A stretch of DNA of 54,077 nucleotides. Source: Gallionella sp. (GTDB taxonomy: Bacteria; Pseudomonadota; Gammaproteobacteria; Burkholderiales; Gallionellaceae). Position numbers and translations under genes: made by a program. How positions within the stretch are numbered: the stretch's first letter is position 1; each line of letters opens with the position of its first letter. The notes beneath the pieces were generated by a model. The model was not told the origin of the DNA and searched no databases. It saw only the letters and a program-made list of their open reading frames with translations. The DNA lies in contig JAUSMR010000129.1 of the NCBI GenBank assembly GCA_030645955.1, positions 1 to 54,077 of the forward strand. The letters are read 5' to 3'. Shown piece after piece: positions 1 through 10,894 of this stretch.

Positions 1-1
1 C

Positions 2-1936
2 GAGATCACCGCGTTCACGATCAGCGTCAGCGATGGGGTCGCCGCGCCGGTCACCGACACCACCACCACGGTGGTGACCACCTCGGTCAACGATGCGCCC
101 ACGCTGGGCGGCATCACCGCACTCACCAGCATCAACGACACCGCCACTGCCACGCCGTTCTCTGCCGTCACCATCGCCGATGCGGACACCCCGGCGCAGA
201 CGCAGAGTGTGTCGATCACGCTGGACACGGCGGCCAAGGGTGCGCTCTCCAATCTGGGCGGCGGTGCTTACAATGCGGGCACCGGTGTTTACACTTTCAC
301 CGGCACGGCGGCTCAGGCGCAAACGGCGATCCGCGCATTGGTGTTCACGCCCACCGCCAACCGCGTCAACCCGACCCTGACGGAAACCACTACCTTCACG
401 GTGAGCGTCAGCGATGGCATCGCTCCCGCTGCAACAGATGCCACCACAACCGTGGTCTCGGCTTCGGCCAACGACGCGCCGGTAATAGGCGGCGCAACTG
501 CCGTCACCAACATCAACGACACGGCGACCACGACGCCGTTCTCGGCCTTCACGATCACCGATGCCGATGCAGCGCAAACCCAGACGCTGTCAGTCACGCT
601 GGACACGGCCGCCAAGGGCAGCTTCACCACGCTGAACGGGTTCACCGATGCTGGAGGCGGCGTCTATACTTTCAGCGGCACCGCCGCGGCTGCCCAAACC
701 GCCGTTCGGGGTCTGGTGTTCACGCCCACCGCCAACCGGGTCAACCCGACCCTGACCGAAACCACGACCTTCACGGTGAGCGTCAGCGATGGCATCGCGG
801 CTGCGGTGACCAATGCTGCAACGACCGTGGTATCGACTTCGGTCAACGATGCGCCCACGCTGGGCGGCGCGACCGCACTCACCAGCATCAACAACACGGC
901 GACCGCCACGCCGTTCTCTGCCGTCACCATCACCGATGCCGATGCAGCGCAAACCCAGACGCTGTCAGTCACGCTGGACACGGCGGCCAAGGGCGTGCTC
1001 TCCAATCTCGGCGGCGGCACTTACAATGCACTCACCGGCGTTTACACTTTCAGCGGCACGGCCGCTGCCGCCACCACCGCCGTGCAGGGACTGGTCTTCA
1101 CGCCCGCCGCCAACCGCGTCACGCCGGGCAGCACCGAGACCACCACGTTCACGATCAGCGTCAGCGACGGCGTCGCCGCAGCGGTCACCGATAACATCAC
1201 CACGGTGGTGGCTACAAATGCCACATTCCCACCCCCAACTCCCGTCACCCCTGCTCCAGAACCCTTAAGTCAACCGCCCGTGGTTGAGAATATCGTTAAG
1301 GCTGCTGATACGGAAACAACCACCAAGGACAGCCAAGTGGCTGTACCACTACCCTTTGAGGCTAAAGCAAGTGACGTTTTCGCAACCTCGACCAATCTGC
1401 TAGAGGAGAAAACATCATCTGCAAATTCTACATCTGCCAGCAGCTCAGCAACGTCACAAGATAGGCGCGAAGGCACTCGGGCCAACCTTAATCCGGCCAA
1501 CGCCGCTGCACTGTTTAATCTGGATCCGGAAATCCTGGCTGATTTTCAGATAGGTATACGAGGTGAACTGCCACTGTTTGATGTCGTCACATCGGCTATA
1601 GAAAACCATGCTTTTATCAAGGAACTGGATCAGTTGCGCGAACATATCACGGCTGACGCCGAGGGAGAAAAACACATCATTGGCGCATCCGTTGCTGTCG
1701 GGACAGGGCTTTCTATTGGATATGTGTTGTGGCTGCTGCGCGGCGGCGTCCTGCTGAGCAGCCTGTTGTCTGCACTGCCTGCGTGGCGTTTTATCGACCC
1801 CTTGCCTGTTCTTGGCCGCCTGAAGGAAGACAACGACGAGGATGATGAAGCAGGTGAAGATGAATCGCTGGAATCACTGGTTATAGAGCAGCCGAATAAA
1901 GAACATGCAACGCCGGAAGAAAACAAAAATGCCTGA
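2..1936 (+). CDS. Repeat-rich surface/adhesin-like protein, 5' end outside window, C-terminal membrane anchor
   Basis: The frame is open from base 2, so the gene begins upstream of the window. About 400 residues are near-identical 125-127 residue repeats rich in Thr, Ala and Val, each opening with VNDAP and closing with FTVSVSDGIA, like the cadherin/Ig-type repeats of giant bacterial surface proteins. A proline-rich linker (about 1225-1290) and a Ser/Thr-rich stretch follow. A conserved-looking helical segment then leads into a long hydrophobic region (about 1674-1815, GLSIGYVLWLLRGG), and the protein ends in a very acidic tail (DNDEDDEAGEDE). The hydrophobic region could be one or two membrane passes. 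A C-terminal membrane anchor is not what a type I-secreted RTX adhesin shows, so the protein may stay in the inner membrane. The kinase and c-di-GMP regulator downstream on the same strand suggest a functional link. The repeats are GC-rich and the tail is not. Confidence 0.75.
   Translation, partial: EITAFTISVSDGVAAPVTDTTTTVVTTSVNDAPTLGGITALTSINDTATATPFSAVTIADADTPAQTQSVSITLDTAAKGALSNLGGGAYNAGTGVYTFTGTAAQAQTAIRALVFTPTANRVNPTLTETTTFTVSVSDGIAPAATDATTTVVSASANDAPVIGGATAVTNINDTATTTPFSAFTITDADAAQTQTLSVTLDTAAKGSFTTLNGFTDAGGGVYTFSGTAAAAQTAVRGLVFTPTANRVNPTLTETTTFTVSVSDGIAAAVTNAATTVVSTSVNDAPTLGGATALTSINNTATATPFSAVTITDADAAQTQTLSVTLDTAAKGVLSNLGGGTYNALTGVYTFSGTAAAATTAVQGLVFTPAANRVTPGSTETTTFTISVSDGVAAAVTDNITTVVATNATFPPPTPVTPAPEPLSQPPVVENIVKAADTETTTKDSQVAVPLPFEAKASDVFATSTNLLEEKTSSANSTSASSSATSQDRREGTRANLNPANAAALFNLDPEILADFQIGIRGELPLFDVVTSAIENHAFIKELDQLREHITADAEGEKHIIGASVAVGTGLSIGYVLWLLRGGVLLSSLLSALPAWRFIDPLPVLGRLKEDNDEDDEAGEDESLESLVIEQPNKEHATPEENKNA
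86..1216 (+). repeat. Three tandem ~375-381 bp coding repeats (plus a partial one upstream)
   Basis: Units start at 86, 467 and 842 (periods 381 and 375 bp, 127 and 125 codons). Bases 2-85 are the end of a further unit. DNA identity is high, including at third positions, which points to recent amplification or gene conversion. The array is prone to copy-number change and assembly collapse. Confidence 0.9.
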
Positions 1937-2001
1937 ACACTTGGCAATCCCCGGCATGCATCGCGGAACAAATATGATGGTTAAGCCATTGCCACCTTGC
2001 C

Positions 2002-5010
<3,009 letters not shown>

Positions 5011-5046
5011 TCAACTAACAAGATACCAAACAGGTGAGCCCTGCTT

Positions 5047-6894
5047 ATGACACCGCACCACACTGATACAACCACCGGCGATAACGGCCAGGCTGCCAGC
5101 CAACCATCAACGTCATTCCCTGGCGCCATTCAAGACGCCAGTGACGTAGACAACTTTGCGCGACTGTGCGAATCCACCATCATGATGATCGATGATGAAC
5201 CGATCACCATCGAGGTATTAATGGAGTTTCTGGAAGAAGCCGGCTACCACAACTTTGTTTCAACCAGTGATCCTCGTGACGCATTGAGTCTCATCGAAAC
5301 CGAGCGGCCGGATGTAATCCTGCTGGACCTGATGATGCCCCATGTCAGCGGGTTTGATATTCTGAACGTGATGCGCGCAGATAAGAAAACGCGCCACATT
5401 CCCGTCATCGTGCTGACCTCTTCTACCGATGCAGAAACCAAACTCAAAGCCCTTGAACTCGGTGCCACCGACTTTCTGGCCAAACCGGTAGATTCAAGCG
5501 AACTGATCTTGCGGCTCCGAAACACCCTCGCCTCCAAGGCTTACCAGGATCAGCTGACCTATTACGATAGGCTCACAGGCTTACCCAACCGAACAAGATT
5601 TGCAGATCATCTGGAATGGTCTTTACGTCAGGCCAGACGTTACAACCGATTAAGCGTGCTCTTGTCTATCAGCATTGATCGTTTCAAAAAAATCACTGAT
5701 GCCATCGGCCCATCCCTTGCGGACGAATTCCTGAAATATTTCGCCAAACGACTGGAACTGGTTGTGCGCACCAGTGACACTTTAGCCCTGAATACTGACA
5801 AGCGATTGTTTCCCAGCCTGTCGCGCCTTGGGACCGATGAGTTCACCATCTTACTGGTAGAAGTGAAAAAGATTGACGATGTCCCATCGGTTTGTCAACG
5901 GATTCTGGACGCCGTAAACAAACCCTTCAACATTGGCGAGCATGGGATACATGCTACATGCAGCGTTGGCATTGCCGTGTTCCCTAATGACGCTACCGAT
6001 AGCGATAATTTGCTAAAACATTCTGGTATTGCGATGAGCTTTGCCATGAAGCAAGGTGGCAACATTTTCCGTTTTTATTCCAGCGACTTGAACGATCAAT
6101 CGTTGAAATTCATGGCCCTGCAAAATGACTTGCATAATGCGATTGAGCGGAATGAATTCAAGCTTTTCTATCAAGCGAAGATTGACACCCAAAGCGGAAA
6201 GTTGGTAGGTGCAGAAGCCTTGATTCGTTGGCTCCATCCCGAACGCGGATTCATCAGACCCGACGAGTTTATTCCTCTTGCCGAGGAAACCGGGCTGATT
6301 GTGCAAATTGGTCAGTGGGTATTTGAGGAGGCTTGCAGAAGCGTCATGAAATGGACAGAAGCCGGATTACCCACACCTAAAATCGCGGTTAACGTGTCAG
6401 GCCGACAATTTCGGGAAAAGGCATTTCTTTCAACGATAAAAAATATTATTAACGACAGTGGTGTCGACCCACAGTTTATAACCGTCGAAATGACCGAGAG
6501 CCTGTTGATGAGCAACGCTCAGGAATATATCACGATATTGCAAGATTTAAAGGGTATGGGACTCAAACTTTCCATGGATGACTTCGGAACCGGTTATTCA
6601 TCTTTAAGCTACTTGTCACGCTTCCCTTTGGATGAGTTGAAAATAGACAAGTCCTTTATAGATGGTGTGACCGCCGATGGCAAACGTGAAAGTAAGGCTA
6701 TCGTCGTTGCGATAATTGCCATGGCACACGGCCTGGGGCTCAAAGTGGTGGCAGAAGGCATAGAGAAGCCGGATCAATTAGAGTTCTTGCAACAGCACCA
6801 TTGCGATGAATGTCAAGGCTATCTGTTTAGCAAACCAATACCTTTCAGCGAATTTTCCGAATTACTCCGAAAAAGCAACGCCTCAAGTGATTAA
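5047..6894 (+). CDS. Response regulator with REC, degenerate GGDEF and intact EAL domain (c-di-GMP phosphodiesterase)
   Basis: The 615-residue protein has a receiver (D49/D50, phospho-acceptor Asp94, K146), a GGDEF domain (about 165-345) and an EAL domain (about 355-610). The signature loop reads GTDEF at 262-266 instead of GGDEF and no RxxD inhibitory site precedes it, so cyclase activity is doubtful. The EAL domain keeps E390 of EAL, the N of NVSGRQF, E481, the DD pair at 511-512, K532 and E570, the metal and catalytic set of active phosphodiesterases. The predicted role is to lower c-di-GMP when Asp94 is phosphorylated, with GGDEF as a GTP-sensing or structural module. It follows the hybrid kinase by 36 bp, probably in one operon, and is its most plausible output. 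Confidence 0.92.
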   Translation: MTPHHTDTTTGDNGQAASQPSTSFPGAIQDASDVDNFARLCESTIMMIDDEPITIEVLMEFLEEAGYHNFVSTSDPRDALSLIETERPDVILLDLMMPHVSGFDILNVMRADKKTRHIPVIVLTSSTDAETKLKALELGATDFLAKPVDSSELILRLRNTLASKAYQDQLTYYDRLTGLPNRTRFADHLEWSLRQARRYNRLSVLLSISIDRFKKITDAIGPSLADEFLKYFAKRLELVVRTSDTLALNTDKRLFPSLSRLGTDEFTILLVEVKKIDDVPSVCQRILDAVNKPFNIGEHGIHATCSVGIAVFPNDATDSDNLLKHSGIAMSFAMKQGGNIFRFYSSDLNDQSLKFMALQNDLHNAIERNEFKLFYQAKIDTQSGKLVGAEALIRWLHPERGFIRPDEFIPLAEETGLIVQIGQWVFEEACRSVMKWTEAGLPTPKIAVNVSGRQFREKAFLSTIKNIINDSGVDPQFITVEMTESLLMSNAQEYITILQDLKGMGLKLSMDDFGTGYSSLSYLSRFPLDELKIDKSFIDGVTADGKRESKAIVVAIIAMAHGLGLKVVAEGIEKPDQLEFLQQHHCDECQGYLFSKPIPFSEFSELLRKSNASSD

Positions 6895-7043
6895 ATGACG
6901 TGGTTATGAATCTTCTGAAGTTACTGTTTCCAGCCCGTCATTTGTGCCGGTTAGGAGTGGCACAACAACGATGCTCTTGTGCAATGCGTTGTCACAGACT
7001 TGCGATGCAAGGCTGTGGGGACTTTTGGGTGACTTGAGTAGGA

Positions 7044-7310
7044 TCAGTGACTGTGCAATTTCTCTTGCAGCCACACTTTGATAAGTGACTGGTATGGCAC
7101 ATCACGCGAATTCGCTGCGGCTTTGATGGAATTCAGAAGATGCTGGGGCAGTCGTAGTGAAATCGTTTTGGTCGTGGGCTTCAGGTTGGGCAGCACAACC
7201 CGTTGGGCTTTCGTCCAATCCAGATAATCTGTGGAGTCGTGCTTTTCCCAAAAGGCTTGATCTTCAGCCTCATTGGCAAATTTTGGAATCGGTTTAAGTT
7301 GTTTGCTCAT
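7044..7310 (-). CDS. brnA: BrnA-type antitoxin
   Basis: This 88-residue protein has the BrnA layout: a variable N-terminus with an aromatic/charged stretch (FWEKHDSTDYLDW), then a ribbon-helix-helix end (TISLRLPQHLLNSIKAAA) that binds DNA. It should neutralise the BrnT RNase and repress the shared promoter. Its ATG lies inside the last 17 bases of brnT, so the two are translationally coupled, with the toxin first, as usual for brnTA. The family call is strong; exchange with other CopG-type antitoxins cannot be excluded. Confidence 0.85.
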   Translation of the reverse strand: MSKQLKPIPKFANEAEDQAFWEKHDSTDYLDWTKAQRVVLPNLKPTTKTISLRLPQHLLNSIKAAANSRDVPYQSLIKVWLQEKLHSH

Positions 7311-7593
7311 AAATTGTGCGCTCCTTTCTGTGCATGTCTCTGGCCGAAATAACGCGAATCCTCTCGCCAGAATTACGCAGTGTGAATGTGATATGTGAAG
7401 TTCGTCCTTCGTCTGTCCTTCCTAGTGCATGAAAACGCGATTCGCCGTGACTGTGTTTCGTGTCGGCAATCATCAGGAGTGGCTCATTGAAAAAAACCTG
7501 CTCTGCTTCAGCCGTTGAAACACCGTGCTTGTCGTTCTTGCGAGTGTTCCCGTCATCCCAATTGAAGTCGGTAATCTTGGTCAGATCAATCAT
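7294..7593 (-). CDS. brnT: BrnT-type ribonuclease toxin
   Basis: The 99-residue protein matches the BrnT family in length and in its landmarks: an N-terminal FNWDDGNTRKNDKHGVS segment, an E-FF-EP region, a central beta sheet, and a C-terminal RVISARDMHRKER stretch holding the conserved Arg residues. BrnT is a RelE-fold RNase that blocks translation and is held inactive by BrnA. It is the first gene of the two-gene operon and overlaps brnA by 17 bases. A short palindrome just upstream is a candidate operator. Confidence 0.87.
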   Translation of the reverse strand: MIDLTKITDFNWDDGNTRKNDKHGVSTAEAEQVFFNEPLLMIADTKHSHGESRFHALGRTDEGRTSHITFTLRNSGERIRVISARDMHRKERTIYEQTT

Positions 7594-7597
7594 GCGT

Positions 7598-7616
7598 GTA
7601 TATTATGAAGATATAC
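7598..7616 (-). promoter_or_regulatory. Candidate brnTA operator/promoter palindrome
   Basis: GTATAT-(7 nt)-ATATAC lies immediately upstream of the brnT start codon. Its position and symmetry fit autoregulation by the ribbon-helix-helix BrnA. The AT-rich surroundings also give -10-like hexamers on the minus strand. No experimental or consensus match is claimed. Confidence 0.4.
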
Positions 7617-7792
7617 AATAATAAGCAAGCTAGGTTGTTCCGAATGCGCTTATGGAATGGAAGTAGCGTAGCCAAATCGTAGCTCGATGAGGCTGTCTTA
7701 CCCATTTATTGGGCTTTGTGAGGCTGTAAATGAAGTTGGCTGGTGTTGCAGTTCATTGATAATAAATAACTTATTTTAACTTGTGGCCTCTG

Positions 7793-7834
7793 CGAACCAA
7801 GGGGTCGGGCGTTTGAATCGCTCCGGGCGCACCA
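7793..7834 (+). pseudogene. 3' fragment of a tRNA-Arg gene (no 5' half)
   Basis: These 42 bases read as the 3' half of a tRNA: the end of the anticodon loop and 3' anticodon strand (CGAACCAAG), the variable loop, a T arm with stem GGGCG/CGCTC and loop TTTGAAT, the acceptor strand CGGGCGC, and ACCA. The expected 5' acceptor strand (GCGCCCG) and D arm are missing; the preceding sequence is AT-rich and unrelated. The CGAA next to CCAAG suggests a tRNA-Arg of the UCG/ICG kind. Such fragments usually mark the far end of an element that integrated into a tRNA gene, but no integrase is visible. The rest of the 7594-7976 gap holds only the brnTA palindrome, this fragment, its terminator and the parDE leader. 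Confidence 0.7.
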
Positions 7835-7844
7835 TCATTATAAT

Positions 7845-7882
7845 GGGTTGATTCTATTGTGAATCAACCCGTTTTCATTTTT
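7845..7882 (+). terminator. Intrinsic terminator behind the tRNA-Arg fragment
   Basis: A perfect 10 bp stem (GGGTTGATTC at 7845-7854, GAATCAACCC at 7861-7870) with a 6-base loop is followed by GTTTTCATTTTT. It sits 10 bases after the CCA, as expected for the terminator of a real tRNA gene, so the fragment kept its natural 3' flank. Confidence 0.85.
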
Positions 7883-7976
7883 GGCCGAGCATATAAAACT
7901 AGGCACATTATGGGTCGTTGGCAATTTATGACATAAACTGCCATAATATTGTCAGTATTCCATAAGGAGAGTTGTC

Positions 7977-8252
7977 ATGTCTATGAACGTATCTTTGCCA
8001 CCTGAATTAGAGGCGCGTGTTCGCCAACGTGTTGAATCTGGCATGTATGGTTCGGCAAGCGAAGTGATTCGTGAAGCTTTGAGATTGTTTGAGGCATATG
8101 AGCAGGTCAAAACGGCGAAACTCGACAGCCTGCGCCAAGATATTGCCAAAGGTTTGAGCGATGCGCAAAATGGTCGTGTAAAGGAAATTGATTTTGCCAG
8201 CCTGAAGCAACAAGGCCGTCAGTTGCTGAAAACTCGCAAGGCTGCTGCTTGA
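7977..8252 (+). CDS. parD: ParD-type ribbon-helix-helix antitoxin
   Basis: The 91-residue protein opens with the ribbon strand and helices typical of ParD/CopG antitoxins (MNVSLPPELEARVRQRVESG, then SASEVIREALRLFE). A charged, flexible C-terminus should wrap the toxin. AAGGAGA lies just upstream of the ATG at 7977. It forms a tight operon with the ParE-like toxin (TGATG junction) and probably represses it. A -10-like CATAAT lies about 40 bp upstream. The symbol is by family only. Confidence 0.85.
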   Translation: MSMNVSLPPELEARVRQRVESGMYGSASEVIREALRLFEAYEQVKTAKLDSLRQDIAKGLSDAQNGRVKEIDFASLKQQGRQLLKTRKAAA

Positions 8253-8548
8253 TGTCTCGTATTCGTTTTACCAATTCAGCGGAAGCCGATCTGCTGGAGC
8301 TATGGTTGGCCATAGCAGAGGAAAATCTGCTTGCAGCCGATGAGTCCTTGGACTCGATTCAATTAACTATTGCGGCATTAGGCAGACAGCCAGAGATGGG
8401 TAGGGCACGCCCAGAATTGGCGAATGGTTTGCGTAGTCTTCCCACCCGTACACCTTACATCATTTTCTATTTGCCAAATGCAGACGGCTTGTTGGTTGTT
8501 CGGGTGTTGCACCATGCCAGAGATATTGACGCAGATTATTTTTCTTAA
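8252..8548 (+). CDS. parE: ParE/RelE-fold toxin
   Basis: The 98-residue protein has ParE landmarks: RIRFTNSAEADLLELWLAIAEEN at the N-terminus, GRQPEMGRARPELANGLRSLP in the middle, and a C-terminal YIIFYLPNADGLLVVRVLHHARDI. ParE toxins inhibit DNA gyrase; RelE-like members cleave mRNA. The gyrase role fits the pairing with ParD but is not shown by the sequence. The start is taken at ATG 8252, which overlaps the antitoxin stop (TGATG), rather than the in-frame TTG three bases earlier. Confidence 0.85.
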   Translation: MSRIRFTNSAEADLLELWLAIAEENLLAADESLDSIQLTIAALGRQPEMGRARPELANGLRSLPTRTPYIIFYLPNADGLLVVRVLHHARDIDADYFS

Positions 8549-8938
8549 GGGATGTGCAATTTCACTTCCCAGTGCCCAGATTTATCTCTTCGGGCGCACC
8601 AATTAGGTATAAAACTGGACACTTGATTATTCAAGGTGCCCATTTTTATTTGCTGCTTCGTTCCCGCCAAAGCCGCATAACTGCTGCCGGCGTGGTCTTG
8701 CCCCGCATCGTGATTTCATCATCTGGAATATTCAGAAGGTTCCTTCCGCCTTGCTCTCCTGCCCCTTTAAGGTGAGGGGAGAAGTGATAACAATATGTTT
8801 TTGCCCAAATTCAATCATCTCAACCAGGATCAGCTCCAGGAATTACGGTCGGGATGGCAGGGCTCGTGCGGTTGAATTTCGTATCTGTTATCCTCGGTTT
8901 TTTTAATCATCGATCTGCTGTTTCGTTAATAATTTTTT
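8549..8938 (+). other. Intergenic stretch with a second tRNA-end copy
   Basis: No convincing gene is seen. Bases 8591-8601 repeat the last 11 bases of the tRNA-Arg fragment (CGGGCGCACCA at 7824-7834), so parDE is framed by direct repeats 767 bp apart. A second shared string, TATAAAACT, follows each copy. A weak hairpin (CTTGA/TCAAG) before a T-rich run at about 8621-8650 could end the parDE transcript. Bases 8755-8790 resemble half of the CTCTCCC...GGGAGAG palindromes found elsewhere in the window. Confidence 0.5.
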
Positions 8939-10453
8939 ATGCGCATTCTTCTTATCTATTCTAATCAAAGCCGTGAGTTGGAGCCTGCTCCTCCGGTTGG
9001 CTTGAGTTATGTAGCGTCGGCAACGCGTGCCGCAGGTCATGAAGTAAAGTTGCTCGACTTGGCCTTCGCCCGGGACCTGCTGGGAGAATTAGCCTCCGGA
9101 ATCAAGGCCTTCAAGCCGGAGGTAATTGGCCTTTCCATTCGCAACATTGACAACGTGATTTCCCAGCGTTTCGATTCGCCGCTGAAGTCGCTTCTGGAGC
9201 AGGTCGCGGTAATCAGGGCGAATGCCCGCACCCCGGAAGACAAGCCTGTTCCTTTGGTGCTGGGCGGCCCGGCCATTTCGATCCTGGCGGAGAAGGCATT
9301 GGCCGTTTTTGGCGCTGATTATGTGATTGTGGGAGAAGGCGAGACCGCTTTACCCATGCTGCTTGAAGCGCTTGAAAAAGGAGCTCCGCTGACTAAAGTT
9401 TCCGGGCTGTGTTACAACAGCCCGGAAGGCAAGCCAGTGCGCAACCACACCACATTGTTGCCGGCCTTTGCGCATTCCGGAATGCAACAGTGGATCTCGT
9501 GGAAGCCTTACCAGCGCGGCGGTGGTACCTGGCCGATCCAGACCAAGCGCGGTTGTCCGATGAGCTGCATTTATTGCGCCTATCCGCTGGTAGAGGGCAA
9601 GCATTGCCGCTTGCGTGAGCCGGGCGAAGTGGTGGATGAAATTGAACAGGTGTTGCGCGATATTCGACCGCGCACCTTTGAGTTTGTGGACTCGACTTTC
9701 AATGTCCCCGCGTCCCATGCGAAGAGGATTTGCGAAGAAATTATCCGTCGTGGCGTCAAGGCCAACTTCACCGCAATGGGGGTCAACCCCCGCGATGTGC
9801 CGGCAGACTTGTTCCCCTTGATGAAGCGGGCAGGTTTTAATTCGGTGATGATTACCGCCGAAGCCGGGTGCGACCCGATGCTGAAAAATTATTGCAAAGG
9901 TTTCACGATGAGGGAAGTCAGCTCCTGCCTTGAGCATGCGGCAGCTTCTGGCCTGAAAAGCATGTGGTTCTTTATGCTGGGCGGCCCCGGCGAGACGATG
10001 GCTACCTGTGAAGAAACCATCCGCTTTGTCGAAACGCGCCTGTCCGGGCGCCAATTCCTGACCGTTTTTTTTACCGGCATTCGCATTCTGCCCGGCACCG
10101 CGCTTGCCCGCCAGGCTATCCAGGATGGTTATATCCCCGCGGAAACGGATTTTTCGAAAGGCGTTTTCTATCTCTCGCCAGAAATCAATGAGCAACGTGT
10201 GATAGATCGTATCAATCAGGCTATTGTGCGCAATCCCTGCATCGTCCATGCCGCAGATGGCAATGCCTCCAAACAGCAACGCATGCTTTACAGCACCCTG
10301 AATGCGTTGGGTGTCGCGCCACCGTATTGGCGGTATATTCCCGAGATGCTGAGATTCCCTCCCTTGAGGTATTTGCGCGACCGCTACCCTTCAGCGACGG
10401 CAGCCGGGAGTACGGGAATTTGCGAACGTGGGCAGGATAATACTCGCGGCTGA
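8939..10453 (+). CDS. B12-binding-domain radical SAM protein
   Basis: The 504-residue protein has an N-terminal Rossmann-like cobalamin-binding-type domain (MRILLIYSN, GLSYVASATRAAGHEV, LVLGGPAISI, YVIVGEGETALPMLLEAL) and a radical SAM barrel from about 195. The cluster motif is CPMSCIYC (C206, C210, C213), the canonical CX3CX2C. The classical DxHxxG cobalamin-ligand motif is not seen in the first domain, as in many BchE/HpnP-like or B12-independent relatives. The substrate is unknown; relatives act on lipids, tetrapyrroles or other natural products. It stands alone, with no obvious ribosome binding site before ATG 8939 and divergent, repeat-bearing sequence upstream, so context gives no pathway. 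Confidence 0.85.
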   Translation: MRILLIYSNQSRELEPAPPVGLSYVASATRAAGHEVKLLDLAFARDLLGELASGIKAFKPEVIGLSIRNIDNVISQRFDSPLKSLLEQVAVIRANARTPEDKPVPLVLGGPAISILAEKALAVFGADYVIVGEGETALPMLLEALEKGAPLTKVSGLCYNSPEGKPVRNHTTLLPAFAHSGMQQWISWKPYQRGGGTWPIQTKRGCPMSCIYCAYPLVEGKHCRLREPGEVVDEIEQVLRDIRPRTFEFVDSTFNVPASHAKRICEEIIRRGVKANFTAMGVNPRDVPADLFPLMKRAGFNSVMITAEAGCDPMLKNYCKGFTMREVSSCLEHAAASGLKSMWFFMLGGPGETMATCEETIRFVETRLSGRQFLTVFFTGIRILPGTALARQAIQDGYIPAETDFSKGVFYLSPEINEQRVIDRINQAIVRNPCIVHAADGNASKQQRMLYSTLNALGVAPPYWRYIPEMLRFPPLRYLRDRYPSATAAGSTGICERGQDNTRG

Positions 10454-10657
10454 GAAAGCCACGCCAGAGATAACGAATGGTTCTCACTCCAAAAAGGCTG
10501 CTTTGGGGCTATTGTTTGATTGACCTCCATAAAGTTAAAGCTGCATTTGCGGGCTGTAAATTTCCGGCAGTTTTTATGACTTCAGCCTAAATATATTCAC
10601 AGCCGCGCCGGAATCCAGTAAAGTGCCATCCCGTTCCTAACTGATAAGAGCAATAAA

Positions 10658-10894
10658 ATGAGTGTAAAAGGACAACAACTGCAAGATCCATTTCTCAATG
10701 CGCTGCGTAAAGAGCATGTGCAGGTCGCGATTTACCTGGTGAACGGCATCAAGCTGCAAGGCCAGGTTGAGTCATTTGATCAGTATGTGGTGCTGCTGAA
10801 AAACACCATTACGCAGATGGTTTACAAACACGCAATTTCCACCATCGTTCCGGCACGCGCGGTCAATATTTCTTACGAAGACGCTGACGAGTAA
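10658..10894 (+). CDS. hfq: RNA chaperone Hfq
   Basis: This 78-residue protein has the complete Sm fold: Sm1 from [20 protein letters not shown] and Sm2 with [10 protein letters not shown], including the Gln and KH residues of the U-binding pore. Hfq hexamers match small RNAs to mRNAs. The C-terminus is short (SYEDADE), typical of betaproteobacteria. The stop overlaps the hflX start by one base (TAATG), and the order hfq-hflX-hflK-hflC is conserved. About 200 bp without a gene precede it and should hold its promoter; I could not pick convincing -35/-10 boxes. Confidence 0.97.
   Translation: MSVKGQQLQDPFLNALRKEHVQVAIYLVNGIKLQGQVESFDQYVVLLKNTITQMVYKHAISTIVPARAVNISYEDADE

Noticed and set aside
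313..1248. Several minus-strand open frames across the repeat protein
   Set aside because: They repeat with the same period as the plus-strand repeats and encode Val/Ala-rich low-complexity sequence; they are antisense shadows of the GC-rich repeat codons.
6895..7043. Terminator after the EAL gene formed by AAATGACG and CGTCATTT
   Set aside because: The arms are more than 30 bases apart and no T run follows, so a terminator is not supported.
6895..8601. Calling the region a complete integrative island
   Set aside because: Only a tRNA fragment and an 11-base repeat support it; no integrase, excisionase or second full tRNA copy is present.
8554..8775. 73-codon plus-strand frame after parE
   Set aside because: It starts in the tRNA-end repeat region, has no ribosome site, and its product shows no domain.
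9350..10279. 309-codon minus-strand open frame opposite the radical SAM gene
   Set aside because: The plus strand encodes a complete radical SAM protein with its cluster motif; the antisense product has no recognisable domain.
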